Shown here piece by piece: positions 10,801 to 21,433 of a stretch of DNA of 64,000 bases; position 1 is the stretch's first letter, and each line of letters opens with the position of its first letter. The notes beneath the pieces are model-generated. The model had not been told where the DNA came from, ran no database searches, and saw only the letters and a program-made list of their open reading frames with translations. The stretch is taken from positions 1,798,001 to 1,862,000 of the forward strand of contig NZ_CP095552.1 in assembly GCF_023078355.1 (NCBI RefSeq), in the 5' to 3' direction. The position numbers and the translations under genes are program-made. The DNA comes from Gordonia hongkongensis (GTDB lineage: Bacteria; Actinomycetota; Actinomycetes; Mycobacteriales; Mycobacteriaceae).

Positions 10801-11951
10801 TGAACGTGCTGCGTACCGAACTGGAATCGCTCGAGGAACAGATCACCGCGATCGTGGCCCAGGGGTTGAGCTACGGCGTCCACGTCATGGTCACCGCGTC
10901 CCGATGGGCCGAGGTGCGCCCGGCGGTCCGCGATCTCATGGGTACCCGGATCGAGCTGCGGCTGGGCGACCCAATGGATTCCGACATGGGTCGTCGCGCC
11001 GCCGCGCTGGTCCCGCAGAACCGACCCGGCCGCGGCCTGACCGGGCAGGAGCTGCACATGCTGATCGCGCTGCCCCGGCTCGATTCGGTCAGCAGTGCCG
11101 AGTCGTTGCCCGCGGGCGTCGCCCAGTCGGTCGAGAAGCTCACCGCCGCCTATCCGGGCCGCTCGGCGATGGCCGTGCGCAAGCTGAGCACCGAGATCGG
11201 CTACGCATCGGTGCAGCGCGCGGTTGCCGCCGCCGGGCTGACGCTGGCACCCAATCAGGTGGCGATCGGTGTCGGTGAGCTCGAACTCGCCCCGGTGGTC
11301 CTCGATTTCACCGCCCAACCGCATTTCATGGCGTTCGCCGACGTCGAACACGGCAAGACCAACCTGCTGCGGACGATCGTCACCGGGCTGGTCGCGGGTG
11401 CCACACCCGAGCAGGTGCGCATCGTCTTCGTCGACTACCGCCGCACGATGCTGGGGATCATCGACGGCGATCATCTTGCCGGCTACGCGAGTTCGCCCGA
11501 CCGCGCGGCGTCGATGATGACGGAGCTGGCGGCGTATCTGAAGAACCGGATGCCGCCCGAGGACGTGACGGTCCAGCAACTGCGGGACCGCACCTGGCTC
11601 GACGGCCAGCCCGAGGTGTACGTGGTGGTCGACGACTACGACATGGTCGTCACCTCGACCGGCAATCCGATGCTGCCGATCGTCGAACTGGCCTCCCATG
11701 CGCGCGACATCGGGCTGCACATCGTGCTCGCCCGACGTTCCGGCGGCCTCGGTCGGGCGATGTTCGATCCGCTGATCGCGCGCCTCAAGGACCTGTCGTC
11801 GGACATCCTGCTGATGAGCGGTGACCGGGACGAGGGATTCATCACCGGCCGGTCGAGGATGCAGACGCTGGTGCCCGGCCGCGGCGAACTGGTGTCGCGC
11901 GTCCGGCCGCAGGAGATGATCCAGGTCGCCCATCTCCCGATCGGCGACTAG
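7872..11951 (+). CDS. eccC: Type VII secretion ATPase EccC, fused EccCa/EccCb form
   Basis: 1359-residue FtsK/SpoIIIE-type motor of the ESX membrane complex. Start: GTG at 7872 behind AGGGGGG (7861-7867), giving VVTTTEGFVRRPRITPPRTP. Two transmembrane helices follow (about residues 40-62 and 70-92), then three ATPase domains. Walker A of domain 1 is GATGSGKSE (about 487) with LVLVDFKGGATF and FIVVDEFSELLS; domain 2 has GGPQSGKST (about 854); domain 3 has ADVEHGKTN (about 1156), in which the first glycine is replaced. Only domain 1 looks fully canonical, in line with ESX systems where domain 1 drives transport and the others bind substrate. No split into EccCa and EccCb. The next gene begins 16 bp downstream. 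Confidence 0.95.
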   Translation: MVTTTEGFVRRPRITPPRTPGGEVNIQAPPDVPRVVPGGLLMKLLPVVMVVAVVGMVALMVVTGGRNILTNPLFMMFPLMMLMSMFGMFAAGGRGGGKRAGELNEERKDYFRYLGQLRGQVFETVDNQRAARTWSHPDPRALLDVIGSRRMWERRPSDADFAHVRVGVGVQRLATRLMPPETGPLEDIEPVSMVALRRFVRTHSAVYRLPTSISLRGFPAINIEGARQETRELIRSMVVELCAFHGPDHLHIGIVTGDPAGEAWDWAKWLPHVGHPTLRDGVGAMRMIYPTLADLENSMAADLLERGRFSRSAPPNANRAHLVVIIDDGYVAGDERIINDAGMEGVTILDLTAPPDGLAVRRGLQLVVRGGKVSARSAAGVEEFADMDSLTIPEAEAIARRMARYRLATAATLAHLESEATSADPGLPALLGIDDAARFDPATAWRGRTGRERLRVPIGYTPTGAPVEIDIKESAHGGMGPHGLCIGATGSGKSEFLRTLVLAMLATHSPSELNLVLVDFKGGATFLGLESAPHVAAIITNLEQELSMVDRMKDALSGEMNRRQEVLRAAGNYANVADYERARASGVRLDPLPALFIVVDEFSELLSQKPDFAELFVAIGRLGRSLHIHLLLASQRLEEGKLRGLDSHLSYRIGLKTFSANESRSVLGVPDAYHLPSVPGSAYLKCDSADPIRFNTSYVSGAYYSPTVTESVDPTTTASSRRGNLKVFTALPVPLEEGASRSLLDQAESLLDEEPPAPEAPTEFEPVSAQVPTLMETIVERMEHAGPPAHRVWLPPLDDSPTVEHLLGERDWSHPAVPGHLTVPIGVVDRPYDQRRDPLVIDLAGAAGNVAVVGGPQSGKSTTLRTIIMSAAASHTPEQVQFYCLDFGGGSLAGLAGLPHVGSVASRGDMDAVRRTVAEVAAVVRSRELLFTRLGIESMRDYRSRREAWFRSGVTSPASDPLAQDRFGDVFLVLDGMNVLRTELESLEEQITAIVAQGLSYGVHVMVTASRWAEVRPAVRDLMGTRIELRLGDPMDSDMGRRAAALVPQNRPGRGLTGQELHMLIALPRLDSVSSAESLPAGVAQSVEKLTAAYPGRSAMAVRKLSTEIGYASVQRAVAAAGLTLAPNQVAIGVGELELAPVVLDFTAQPHFMAFADVEHGKTNLLRTIVTGLVAGATPEQVRIVFVDYRRTMLGIIDGDHLAGYASSPDRAASMMTELAAYLKNRMPPEDVTVQQLRDRTWLDGQPEVYVVVDDYDMVVTSTGNPMLPIVELASHARDIGLHIVLARRSGGLGRAMFDPLIARLKDLSSDILLMSGDRDEGFITGRSRMQTLVPGRGELVSRVRPQEMIQVAHLPIGD

Positions 11952-11967
11952 GGGTGGGTCGGGCCGG

Positions 11968-13320
11968 ATGACACAGCCGGGCGAGGTGCAACCGATCGGC
12001 GACGGGATCCGTCCGATGGTGGTCGATCTCGCGTTCGGGACGCCGCTGGTCCATGACCCGGAGCGCGGGCTGCGCCGGGTGGATCGCGATGTGCGGCCGC
12101 TGCTCGAGGCGGTGGACCAGATGAGTGTCGTGGTCGACGGTCGGCGCGAACACCTGCGGCAGGTGTGGCGGCGGGTCTTCGCCGGCCTCGACCTGCCCGC
12201 GGGTCGACCGCTCGTCGTCGGGCACCCGAGCACCTGGGGACCCCGTCGGGCATCGACCCTCGCCGACCTCGCCGACGGCCGCGCGCCGGTGGCTCTCCTA
12301 CCGCGGGCGGTGCTCGTCGCGCGCAGTCACGCCGACCTCACCGTGCGACGGTGCGCCGTCGTCGAGACCACTCATCTCCCGCGGCCGCCCGCCGATCCCG
12401 GCCACCCGCGACCAGCGTGGTGGGACGTGCAGATCGTGGGGCGCGGTCCGGACGGCTGGGTGATCGAGCGCTCCGGGCTCATCCGTCCCGGTGCCGACCG
12501 TGCGCCGCGCTCCTCGCCGAATGCGGACGGGCTCGACATCATCGACGACTCGGTCGAGGCGGTGTTCGTCGACGGGGACCGCCCGGACGAGGTGTCCGCG
12601 GCGATCGGCGTCATCGCCGGGCACGCGGTCGCCGGACGCGTGGTCGCCGTCGACCGCGAGCTCGTGGTCCGGCTCGGCCACCGCACCGGCGGTGCGGACG
12701 AGGACACGATGGCCCCGGCCCCTGATCCCGGGCCCCCGGACCCGCTCCCGGTCGGCGCCACCCGGCGCCGGTCAGGGACGCTGCTCGCCGCGGCGGTGAT
12801 GGCGATCCTGGTCGTGAGCGGTGCGATCGGGGTGGGACTCTGGCAGCGCGGCACCGCACCGGACGCGGCGTCGACGGAGGTCGGCCTCGGGCGTGCGACG
12901 CTGACGGTGCCCGGCGACTGGCGGCAGTCCGAACAGCGGACCCCGAGCGGTTCGGCCGATGACCCCTCGACCACTCGCGCGGTGTTCGTCGATCCCGACG
13001 ACGGCCGGCGCATCATCGCCGTCCTCACCGAGGTGCGCGCCGGCTCGACCCGGGAATCGGTCGCGGGGAGCCTGCGCAACCGGATCGAGCAGCGCGGCGA
13101 CGACGTCGTCACCGAGTTCTCCGCCGCCACCCGGTTCGGCGGGCGGGACGTCATCGGCTACCGCGAGTCACCGGCCTCGGGCGGCGCGATCCGCTGGTAC
13201 GTCGTGGTCGACGATGGTCTGCAGGTCTCGATCGGTTGTCAGGCGGGTACCGCGGCCGAGTCCCCCGACGACGAATGCGCGGCGGCGGTGCGGTCGGTCC
13301 GGGTGTCGCCGTCGTCGTGA
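11968..13320 (+). CDS. Type VII secretion-associated protein (TIGR03931/Rv3446c-like)
   Basis: 450-residue accessory gene following eccC, as in the ESX-4 locus. The N-terminal half (about 10-240; VVDLAFGTPLVHDPE, LVVGHPSTWGPRRA) resembles a degenerate actin/Hsp70-like ATPase fold. A single transmembrane helix lies near 275-293 (GTLLAAAVMAILVVSGAIGVGL), followed by an outer domain (LTVPGDWRQSEQR, VIGYRESPASGGAIRWYVVVDDGLQVSIGCQ) with two cysteines. The family role is not established. Normally esxU and esxT follow; here the next gene is rplM. Confidence 0.85.
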   Translation: MTQPGEVQPIGDGIRPMVVDLAFGTPLVHDPERGLRRVDRDVRPLLEAVDQMSVVVDGRREHLRQVWRRVFAGLDLPAGRPLVVGHPSTWGPRRASTLADLADGRAPVALLPRAVLVARSHADLTVRRCAVVETTHLPRPPADPGHPRPAWWDVQIVGRGPDGWVIERSGLIRPGADRAPRSSPNADGLDIIDDSVEAVFVDGDRPDEVSAAIGVIAGHAVAGRVVAVDRELVVRLGHRTGGADEDTMAPAPDPGPPDPLPVGATRRRSGTLLAAAVMAILVVSGAIGVGLWQRGTAPDAASTEVGLGRATLTVPGDWRQSEQRTPSGSADDPSTTRAVFVDPDDGRRIIAVLTEVRAGSTRESVAGSLRNRIEQRGDDVVTEFSAATRFGGRDVIGYRESPASGGAIRWYVVVDDGLQVSIGCQAGTAAESPDDECAAAVRSVRVSPSS

Positions 13321-13325
13321 GGGCC

Positions 13326-13392
13326 GAGTCCGTTTTGACCCCGGCCGGAGGCTGAGTCCGTTTTGACCCTGACCAGCACGGTCGCGTAGCCT
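13326..13392 (+). promoter_or_regulatory. rplM-rpsI promoter with 15-bp direct repeat
   Basis: GAGTCCGTTTTGACC occurs twice, at 13326-13340 and 13354-13368, 28 bp apart. The TTGACC inside the second copy (13363-13368) is followed after 18 bp by TAGCCT (13387-13392), a good sigma-A type promoter. The first copy carries the same -35 core with no clear -10, so it could be an operator or part of a second promoter. The leader to the rplM GTG is about 130 nt and could hold ribosomal-protein autoregulation, but I see no diagnostic fold. Confidence 0.55.
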
Positions 13393-13526
13393 GGATCGCT
13401 GGTGCTCGGCGCCTGGCGCACAGCTGTGTGTCCAGGTCAGCGGAGGCCCGGGTCCCCACTGGTCGCCGGGAACAACCTCTGCCGTGCACCCGACCAGCAT
13501 TCATTCGACAAGAGTTGAGGACAACT

Positions 13527-13966
13527 GTGCCTACCTACACCCCGAAGGCCGGTGACATCACGCGTACGTGGCATGTCATCGACGCCGAGAACGTGGTGCT
13601 CGGCCGGCTGGCCGTGCAGGTCGCGAACCTGCTTCGCGGCAAGCACAAGCCGACCTACGCCCCGCACATGGACGGCGGCGACTTCGTCGTCATCATCAAC
13701 GCGGAAAAGGTCGCGCTGACCAGCAACAAGGCTGATCGCAAGCTGAACTACACCCACTCGGGGCACCCCGGTGGCCTGAAGTCCCGCACCACCACCGAGC
13801 TGCTCGCGACCTACCCCGAGCGGGTCATCGAGAAGGCCGTCAAGGGCATGCTGCCGTCGACCAAGCTCGGCCGCGCCATGGCCTCGAAGCTGAAGGTCTA
13901 CGCCGGCCCGAACCATCCGCACGCGGCCCAGCGCCCCGTCCCCTTCGAGATCAAGCAGGTGGCCCA

Positions 13967-13970
<4 letters not shown>
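13527..13970 (+). CDS. rplM: 50S ribosomal protein L13
   Basis: 147 residues, the usual length. Conserved blocks: [17 protein letters not shown] (about 13), [25 protein letters not shown] (cut across 36-60), [11 protein letters not shown] (about 76) and [14 protein letters not shown] (about 108). It starts at GTG 13527; GAGTTGAGGA about 8 bp upstream provides the ribosome binding site. The rpsI GTG overlaps its stop (GTGA), the universal L13-S9 operon. Transcription probably starts at the TTGACC/TAGCCT promoter upstream. Confidence 0.97.
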
Positions 13971-14485
<515 letters not shown>

Positions 14486-14487
14486 TC

Positions 14488-15834
14488 TTGGCACGCCTTT
14501 TCGGAACCGACGGCGTCCGAGGCCTGGCCAACGACGAGCTCACCCCCGAGCTCGCGTTGCGCCTGGCCTCGGCCGCCGCGGTCGTTTTCGCAGAGAGTTC
14601 GGCGACCGATTCGCACCGGCGTCCGCGCGCGGTCGTCGGACGTGATCCGCGCGCATCCGGCGAGATGCTGGAAGCCGCGGTGTGTGCGGGGCTCGCCGCC
14701 ACCGGAGTCGACGCCATCTGCGTCGGCACCGTGCCGACCCCGGCGGTCGCCTTCCTGACCGCGGACTACCACGCCGACTTCGGCGTGATGATCTCCGCGT
14801 CGCACAACCCCATGCCCGACAACGGGATCAAGTTCTTCTCCGGCGGCGGGCACAAGCTCGACGACGCTGTCGAGGACCGCATCGAAGCGACCATGGACGG
14901 CGAGTTCATCCGCCCGATCGGGGCTGCGGTGGGCCGGATCGTCGCTGCGCCGGACGCCGGCGACCGCTACCGGCGCCACCTCGCACAGGCCGTCGACACC
15001 CGCCTCGACGGATTGACCGTGGTCGTCGACTGCGCGCACGGCGCGGCGTCGGAGCTCGCTCCGCAGGTCTACGCCGACGCCGGGGCGACGGTCATCGCGA
15101 TCCACGCCGAGCCGGACGGCCTCAACATCAACGCCGACTGCGGGTCCACGCACATGGACAAGTTGCAGGCGGCCGTGCTCGAGCACGGAGCCGACCTCGG
15201 ACTCGCTCACGACGGTGACGCAGACCGCTGTCTCGCAGTCGATTCCACGGGTCAGATCGTCGACGGCGATGCCATCATGGCCGTGCTGGCGACGTCCCTG
15301 AAAGACCAGGGCAAGCTCCACGACGATGTGCTCGTCGCGACCGTCATGAGCAATCTCGGACTGCACATCGCCATGCGCGAGGCCGGGATCACCGTGCACA
15401 CCACCGGGGTCGGGGACCGGTACGTCCTCGAGGAACTACGGCGGGGTGGTTATTCGATCGGCGGGGAACAGTCCGGTCACATCGTCGTCCCGGGTTCGGG
15501 CACGACGGGTGACGGCATCCTGACCGGGCTGATGCTGATGGCGCGGATGGCCGCCACGTCGACGCGGCTCGCCGACCTGGCCGGCATCGTGACGGTGCTG
15601 CCGCAGGAGCTCATCAACGTGCGCGTCGGCGACAAACACGCAGTGGCCCAATCGCAATCGGTGAAAGAAGCGGTCGTGGCCGCCGAAGCCGAACTGGGGG
15701 AGACCGGTCGCGTCTTGCTGCGTCCGTCGGGAACCGAGCAACTCGTCCGCGTGATGGTCGAAGCCGCGACCGCCGATCAGGCGCTGGCGGTGGCCGGCCG
15801 TCTGGCCGACGTCGTCCAGGGGGCCGGGGCATGA
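14488..15834 (+). CDS. glmM: Phosphoglucosamine mutase GlmM
   Basis: Converts glucosamine-6-phosphate to glucosamine-1-phosphate for UDP-GlcNAc and peptidoglycan. 448 residues. N-terminus [11 protein letters not shown]; the phosphoserine loop [16 protein letters not shown] near residue 103; the metal-binding loop HDGDADRC near 244; the sugar-binding GGEQSGHI near 328; and the phosphate-binding [12 protein letters not shown] near 412. The start is TTG at 14488, two bases after the rpsI stop, so it is cotranscribed with the ribosomal operon. The downstream HAD gene overlaps by ATGA. Its pathway partner glmS lies about 4 kb downstream. Confidence 0.97.
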   Translation: MARLFGTDGVRGLANDELTPELALRLASAAAVVFAESSATDSHRRPRAVVGRDPRASGEMLEAAVCAGLAATGVDAICVGTVPTPAVAFLTADYHADFGVMISASHNPMPDNGIKFFSGGGHKLDDAVEDRIEATMDGEFIRPIGAAVGRIVAAPDAGDRYRRHLAQAVDTRLDGLTVVVDCAHGAASELAPQVYADAGATVIAIHAEPDGLNINADCGSTHMDKLQAAVLEHGADLGLAHDGDADRCLAVDSTGQIVDGDAIMAVLATSLKDQGKLHDDVLVATVMSNLGLHIAMREAGITVHTTGVGDRYVLEELRRGGYSIGGEQSGHIVVPGSGTTGDGILTGLMLMARMAATSTRLADLAGIVTVLPQELINVRVGDKHAVAQSQSVKEAVVAAEAELGETGRVLLRPSGTEQLVRVMVEAATADQALAVAGRLADVVQGAGA

Positions 15835-16535
15835 CCGGTGGGGCACCGCGCGCGGTCCTGTTCGACTTCTCCGGCACCCTGTTCCGCTTCGAGGCGCGCG
15901 ACGAGTGGTTCGCCGACCTGCGCGACGACTCCGGTGCCGAGTTCGACCGCGACCGTCAGGCGGACATCATCCGGCGCATGGTCGCACCCGTCGGTCTGCC
16001 CGACGGCGTCGTCGGTGCCGACCAGGATGCCTGGGAACGTCGTGATCTCGACCCGGCGCTGCATCGGACCGGTTACCTGGCGTTGCTGCGCACGGTCGGG
16101 ATGAGCAATGCCGACCACGCGAACGCTCTCTACAACCGGGTGCTCGACCCGTCCTCGTGGGTTCCGTTCGCCGACACCGTCGCGGTGCTGCAGAAGCTCG
16201 GTGCGGCAGGGGTTCCGGTCGGCATCGTCAGCAACATCGCCTTCGACCTGCGCAAGGTCCTGGCCCTGCACGGCGTCGAGGACCTCGTCGCCGCGTTCGC
16301 GCTGTCGTACGAGGTCGGGGCGATCAAACCCGACCCCCGGATCTTCCGCGCCGCGCTCGACCCGCTCGGCGTGCCGGCCGATGAGGTGCTGATGGTCGGG
16401 GACAGCGAGACCGCCGACGGCGGGGCGCGCGCCCTCGGCTGCGCGTTCGCGCTGGTCCACGACGTCCCGGCCGCCGACCGGCCCACCGCTCTGCTCGACG
16501 CCGTGACCTCGAACGGCATCGAACTGCCCGACTGA
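15831..16535 (+). CDS. HAD superfamily hydrolase with altered motif I
   Basis: 234-residue haloacid dehalogenase-like protein. Motif I reads [11 protein letters not shown] (about residue 13): the nucleophile Asp is present but the second, acid/base Asp is Ser. Motif II is GIVSNIAFD (about 130), motif III the Lys in [10 protein letters not shown] and motif [12 protein letters not shown], both of normal form. The cap insert lies between about 20 and 100. The substrate is unknown. It overlaps glmM by ATGA, so it belongs to the glmM operon. Because of the Ser it could be a slower phosphatase or a binding protein; the same DFSGT variant may be common in this subfamily, which I cannot check. Confidence 0.8.
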   Translation: MTGGAPRAVLFDFSGTLFRFEARDEWFADLRDDSGAEFDRDRQADIIRRMVAPVGLPDGVVGADQDAWERRDLDPALHRTGYLALLRTVGMSNADHANALYNRVLDPSSWVPFADTVAVLQKLGAAGVPVGIVSNIAFDLRKVLALHGVEDLVAAFALSYEVGAIKPDPRIFRAALDPLGVPADEVLMVGDSETADGGARALGCAFALVHDVPAADRPTALLDAVTSNGIELPD

Positions 16536-16700
16536 GCGCTCGTCTGATGCCGCTCTGGCGCCTCGTGCCTCCGTACGCGACAATTCCCTGCGTGTCCGGA
16601 GAAGTCCCGGGAACCGACGGCCGCTGCCGTGCGTCCAAGAATGCAGGCCGCGCGGACGGGATCGCGGTGAACTGGTGGGCGCACGTCGGGGAGGGGTGAC

Positions 16701-17081
16701 ATGAACGGCAACGGTGCGGACGGTGTCGGGTCGCGCCCGATCTCGATGGACACCGCCGCGGTGTCCGCGGTGTCGGCGTACTACCGCAGGTCCTCGCTGG
16801 TGCTGTCGGCGGTCGCCGACGATCTGGCCGCACACGACTTCGGGACCTGGGCTCGGGAGTCGATCGCAGCAGACGGGAACCCGGTCGCCTTCGGGCCGTC
16901 GGCCGCGGCGTACGCCGAGATGAGCGCGACGCTGTCGCGCCGGTTACGGGTGCAGGCCACGGCCGCTGCGGCGCTCGCTGACACTCTCCGTAACAGTGCG
17001 CTGACCATGGCGGACGGGGATCGGCGCGTGGCGGGCGAGATCTCGCGAGCGCTGCCGCCTTCGGAGGTGGACGTCCGGTGA
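16701..17081 (+). CDS. EspC/DUF2580-like helical protein, candidate type VII secretion substrate
   Basis: 126 residues, helical and Ala-rich, no cysteine. The pattern AFGPSAAAYAEMSATL, then AAAALADTLRNSALTMADGDRRVAGEI (about 70-115) resembles EspC/DUF2580 proteins of ESX loci; this is from residue pattern, not a database match. By position (between glmM and an Rv3438-like gene) it corresponds to Rv3440c. A strong ribosome binding site (GGGGAGGGG, 16689-16697) precedes the ATG. Its stop overlaps the next gene's GTG (GTGA), giving a three-gene operon at 16701-18462 about 3.4 kb from the ESX-4-like genes. Confidence 0.6.
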   Translation: MNGNGADGVGSRPISMDTAAVSAVSAYYRRSSLVLSAVADDLAAHDFGTWARESIAADGNPVAFGPSAAAYAEMSATLSRRLRVQATAAAALADTLRNSALTMADGDRRVAGEISRALPPSEVDVR

Positions 17082-18205
17082 GGCGCGGCGCGGACTCGCT
17101 GTCGGTGCTGAGGTCCGACGCCCGGGGTGGCGTCGAGACGTTGATCGAACTCGTGGCGGCCGGGCGTCTGATGGGGGTCGCCGCCCCCGACGATGTCACC
17201 CTCCGCAACGGACTCCGCGTGGTCGACGGATTCGACATCGCGGCCTTGTCCGCGGACAGCCGCGCCCTGGTGTCGGCGCACCGGGCCGTGTCCGAACAAC
17301 TCCACCATCTCCCCGAACAGCAGGTCCGCCTCGACGACGGCTGGAACAGCGAGTCCGCGGCCGTCGCCCTCACGACGGTCATCGACCATCAGCGTCGCGC
17401 CGAATCGGATCTGCACATCCTGCGCACGCTCACCGACGCCACCTCGGCCGCGGCGTCGGGCATCGACCGCCTGCTGCGCACCTTCTATCTGGCCGTCGCC
17501 CGGTTGTCGGCACCGACCGCGGCCGGGGTGCTGCCGGCGGAACTGCCGCAGGCGGTGCTCACCGGTCGCGTGCCGATCGGGGTGGCGGTCGAGGACATCT
17601 CGTCCCGGCTGGCCCTGTTCAGCACCTCGCTCGAGACGACGACCCGCGGGATCGTCGGAATCCTCGACCTCCTGAACCGGTCCGTCGACGGCATCGACGA
17701 CGAGGCTTATCCGGTCGACGCCGGGCCCCCGGGCGCCGTCCCGGTCGTGTCGCCGGGATCACCGTCCGCGGCGGCACCGGCGCAGACCGTCGCCGCGCCC
17801 GCACCGGGACCCCAGACCTGGATGGCCGAATCGACCACCGATGCCCGACCGGCGGAAACCGGGGCGGCGACCGCCGCGGCACGATCAGAGCCCCCGGTGT
17901 CGATGTCAGGTGTCGCCGCGTCCGAGCCCCCGGCGTCCGTACGGTCGTCGGAGCCCGACGAGTCGGCGCGCGCATCCCGCGACGACGGCGTCGACGTCCC
18001 GTTCCGGCTGGGCGGCGCCGAGGGACACGACGCGCCCGTCGCGTCGGGGCCGACGGCATCGGCCACCGTCGAGGCGGCAACCGGGGCGGTCGCCGAAACC
18101 GAAGCCGCGGAACCGAATCGGTCGGAACAGAATCGGTCGGGGCCGGAACCGGAGGCATCGCCGGACCGATCGTCGGGTGATCTGGCGTTGGCGGGTGACC
18201 AGTGA
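17078..18205 (+). CDS. WXG-like helical protein with long disordered tail (Rv3439c-like)
   Basis: 375 residues. The N-terminal half (about 1-210) is helical, with a WXG-like hairpin near residue 87: DDGWNSESAAVALTTVI, reminiscent of the W-x-G/S-x-x-A turn of WXG100 and related ESX substrates, and a second helical stretch LRTFYLAVARLSAPTA. The C-terminal 165 residues are Pro/Ala/Glu/Ser-rich and low complexity, a layout like EspB or other secreted ESX partners. No signal peptide or membrane helix. It starts at the GTG overlapping the upstream stop; the next gene overlaps likewise. By position it matches Rv3439c (Ala/Pro-rich). Function and secretion are inferred only. Confidence 0.6.
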   Translation: MRRGADSLSVLRSDARGGVETLIELVAAGRLMGVAAPDDVTLRNGLRVVDGFDIAALSADSRALVSAHRAVSEQLHHLPEQQVRLDDGWNSESAAVALTTVIDHQRRAESDLHILRTLTDATSAAASGIDRLLRTFYLAVARLSAPTAAGVLPAELPQAVLTGRVPIGVAVEDISSRLALFSTSLETTTRGIVGILDLLNRSVDGIDDEAYPVDAGPPGAVPVVSPGSPSAAAPAQTVAAPAPGPQTWMAESTTDARPAETGAATAAARSEPPVSMSGVAASEPPASVRSSEPDESARASRDDGVDVPFRLGGAEGHDAPVASGPTASATVEAATGAVAETEAAEPNRSEQNRSGPEPEASPDRSSGDLALAGDQ

Positions 18206-18462
18206 ACCTCGCCGACCAGATCGAGGCCCTCGCCCGCACCGCGACCGCCGGCGTCGCGGAGGCGTCACACGTGTTCTCCGCTCGACAGCGGGACCTCGAA
18301 CTCGCCATGGACGAGCATCGCCGCAACGCGGTGCGGTCGGAGACGCAGCAGCTCCGGGACGAGCTCGAGAACGCCGCCGACGCCGCGGACGCCACCCCGG
18401 GCATCATGTTGCCGGCCGACGTGGCCGACGCCAGTCCCCATCTGCCGCCGCGCAACACATAG
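18202..18462 (+). CDS. Small helical protein, third gene of the EspC/WXG-like operon
   Basis: 86 residues, no family recognised. Mostly helical (DQIEALARTATAGVAEASHVF, then RQRDLELAMDEHRRNAV and QLRDELENAADAADA), ending in a Pro-containing tail (PHLPPRNT). No signal peptide, no cysteine. Size and helical nature would suit a small ESX-type partner or chaperone of the two upstream proteins, but it has no WXG motif. It starts at a GTG that overlaps the upstream stop. The next gene follows after 10 bp. Confidence 0.55.
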   Translation: MNLADQIEALARTATAGVAEASHVFSARQRDLELAMDEHRRNAVRSETQQLRDELENAADAADATPGIMLPADVADASPHLPPRNT

Positions 18463-18472
18463 GCTGTCTGCT

Positions 18473-19461
18473 GTGCCAGGCAAGAAGCAGCAGAAGCCGA
18501 CGCAGTCGCCCGCGAAGCTGATGAAGGCGCTCGCCCGACGCGGCCCCCATCGCGTGTTGCGCGGCAACCTCGGGATCGTCGGGACCCCGGGTGTCGTGTT
18601 CACTCCCGCCGAGGGCGAACGACTCCCCGCCATCGCGTTCGGGCACGGGTGGATGACGTCGGTCGAGCGCTACCGCGACCTGTGCCACCACCTCGCGTCC
18701 TGGGGCATCGTCGTCGCCGTCCCGGCGGGTCAGCGAGGCGTGCTCGCGTCCGACGACACGATGGCCGCCCAGCTCCGTTCAGCGCTGTCGATCGTGACCC
18801 GGGTCCCGCTCGGCTTCGGCGAGATCACCGTCGACCCGCGCAAGATCGGGTTCGCCGGCCACGGCTTCGGTGCCGCCGCAGCGGTATTGGCCGCGTCGGA
18901 GGGCGTGCTGCACGGTCAGCCGCAACCGCCGGCCCGGGGGTGGTCGCACTGTTCCCGGCGCCGACGACTGCGCAACTCCTGCCCGCGGCCCGCCGGGTGA
19001 GTGCTCCGGGACTCATCGTGTCGGCGATCGGCGAACTCGACACCATCGACGGCAACGCCCTGCCGCTGGCACAGGCGTACGGGTCGGAGTCGGCCGCCGA
19101 TCCCCGTCCCGGTGTGGTGCTGCGTACCCCGCCGGCCGCGACGTCCCGCGGGCTGATCGAGCACCGGTCGATCAAATCACTCCTCGGCGGCAACGGCGCC
19201 GACAAGAAGACGCACACCGCCGCACGCGCCCTGACCACGGGATTCCTGCTGCACACCCTCGACGACGACAGCCGGTACAAGGCCTTCGCCGACGCCGACA
19301 CCGAGCTCGGCAAGGTGCCCGCGGTGGACCTCGACGATCCGCCGGAGATCCAGGACAAGATCGCCAAGTTGCTCGGCGCGAAAGAACGCAAACGCCGCCG
19401 CGCGGCGAGCCCGGTGCCGTCCCGGGCCCCGAACGCGGTGGTGCCCGACACCATTGAGTGA
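18473..19461 (+). pseudogene. Alpha/beta-hydrolase-like protein (Rv3438-like), frameshifted
   Basis: Dienelactone-hydrolase/PET-hydrolase-like fold, by position the Rv3438 homologue. The 5' part from GTG 18473 gives AIAFGHGWMTSVERY and WGIVVAVPAGQRG; the frame is lost in the G5 run at 18936-18940. The 3' part (VVALFPAPTTAQLL, LIVSAIGELDTIDG, then a Lys/Arg-rich tail to the TGA at 19459-19461) is in another frame. Adding one G joins them without a stop. The nucleophile elbow reads GFAGHGFGAAAA, so the GxSxG serine is Gly and hydrolase activity is doubtful even if the frame is repaired. Between the WXG-like operon and glmS. Confidence 0.75.
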
Positions 19462-19547
19462 CGTCCGTGCCGCGGCACCCGACGGCGGCCTGCTGTGACC
19501 CCCGCTCGGCACCCGACGCGCCGCGCTGCCGCCCGCGCGTCCGCAGG

Positions 19548-19553
19548 TACCCT
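19548..19553 (+). promoter_or_regulatory. -10 box TACCCT, likely near-leaderless glmS transcript
   Basis: TACCCT ends 8 nt before the glmS ATG, and no purine-rich ribosome binding site lies between. The arrangement duplicates that of ispH and suggests transcription begins at, or a base or two before, the start codon. Confidence 0.45.
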
Positions 19554-19561
19554 GACTAGCT

Positions 19562-21424
<1,863 letters not shown>

Positions 21425-21433
21425 CGGTTCCGC

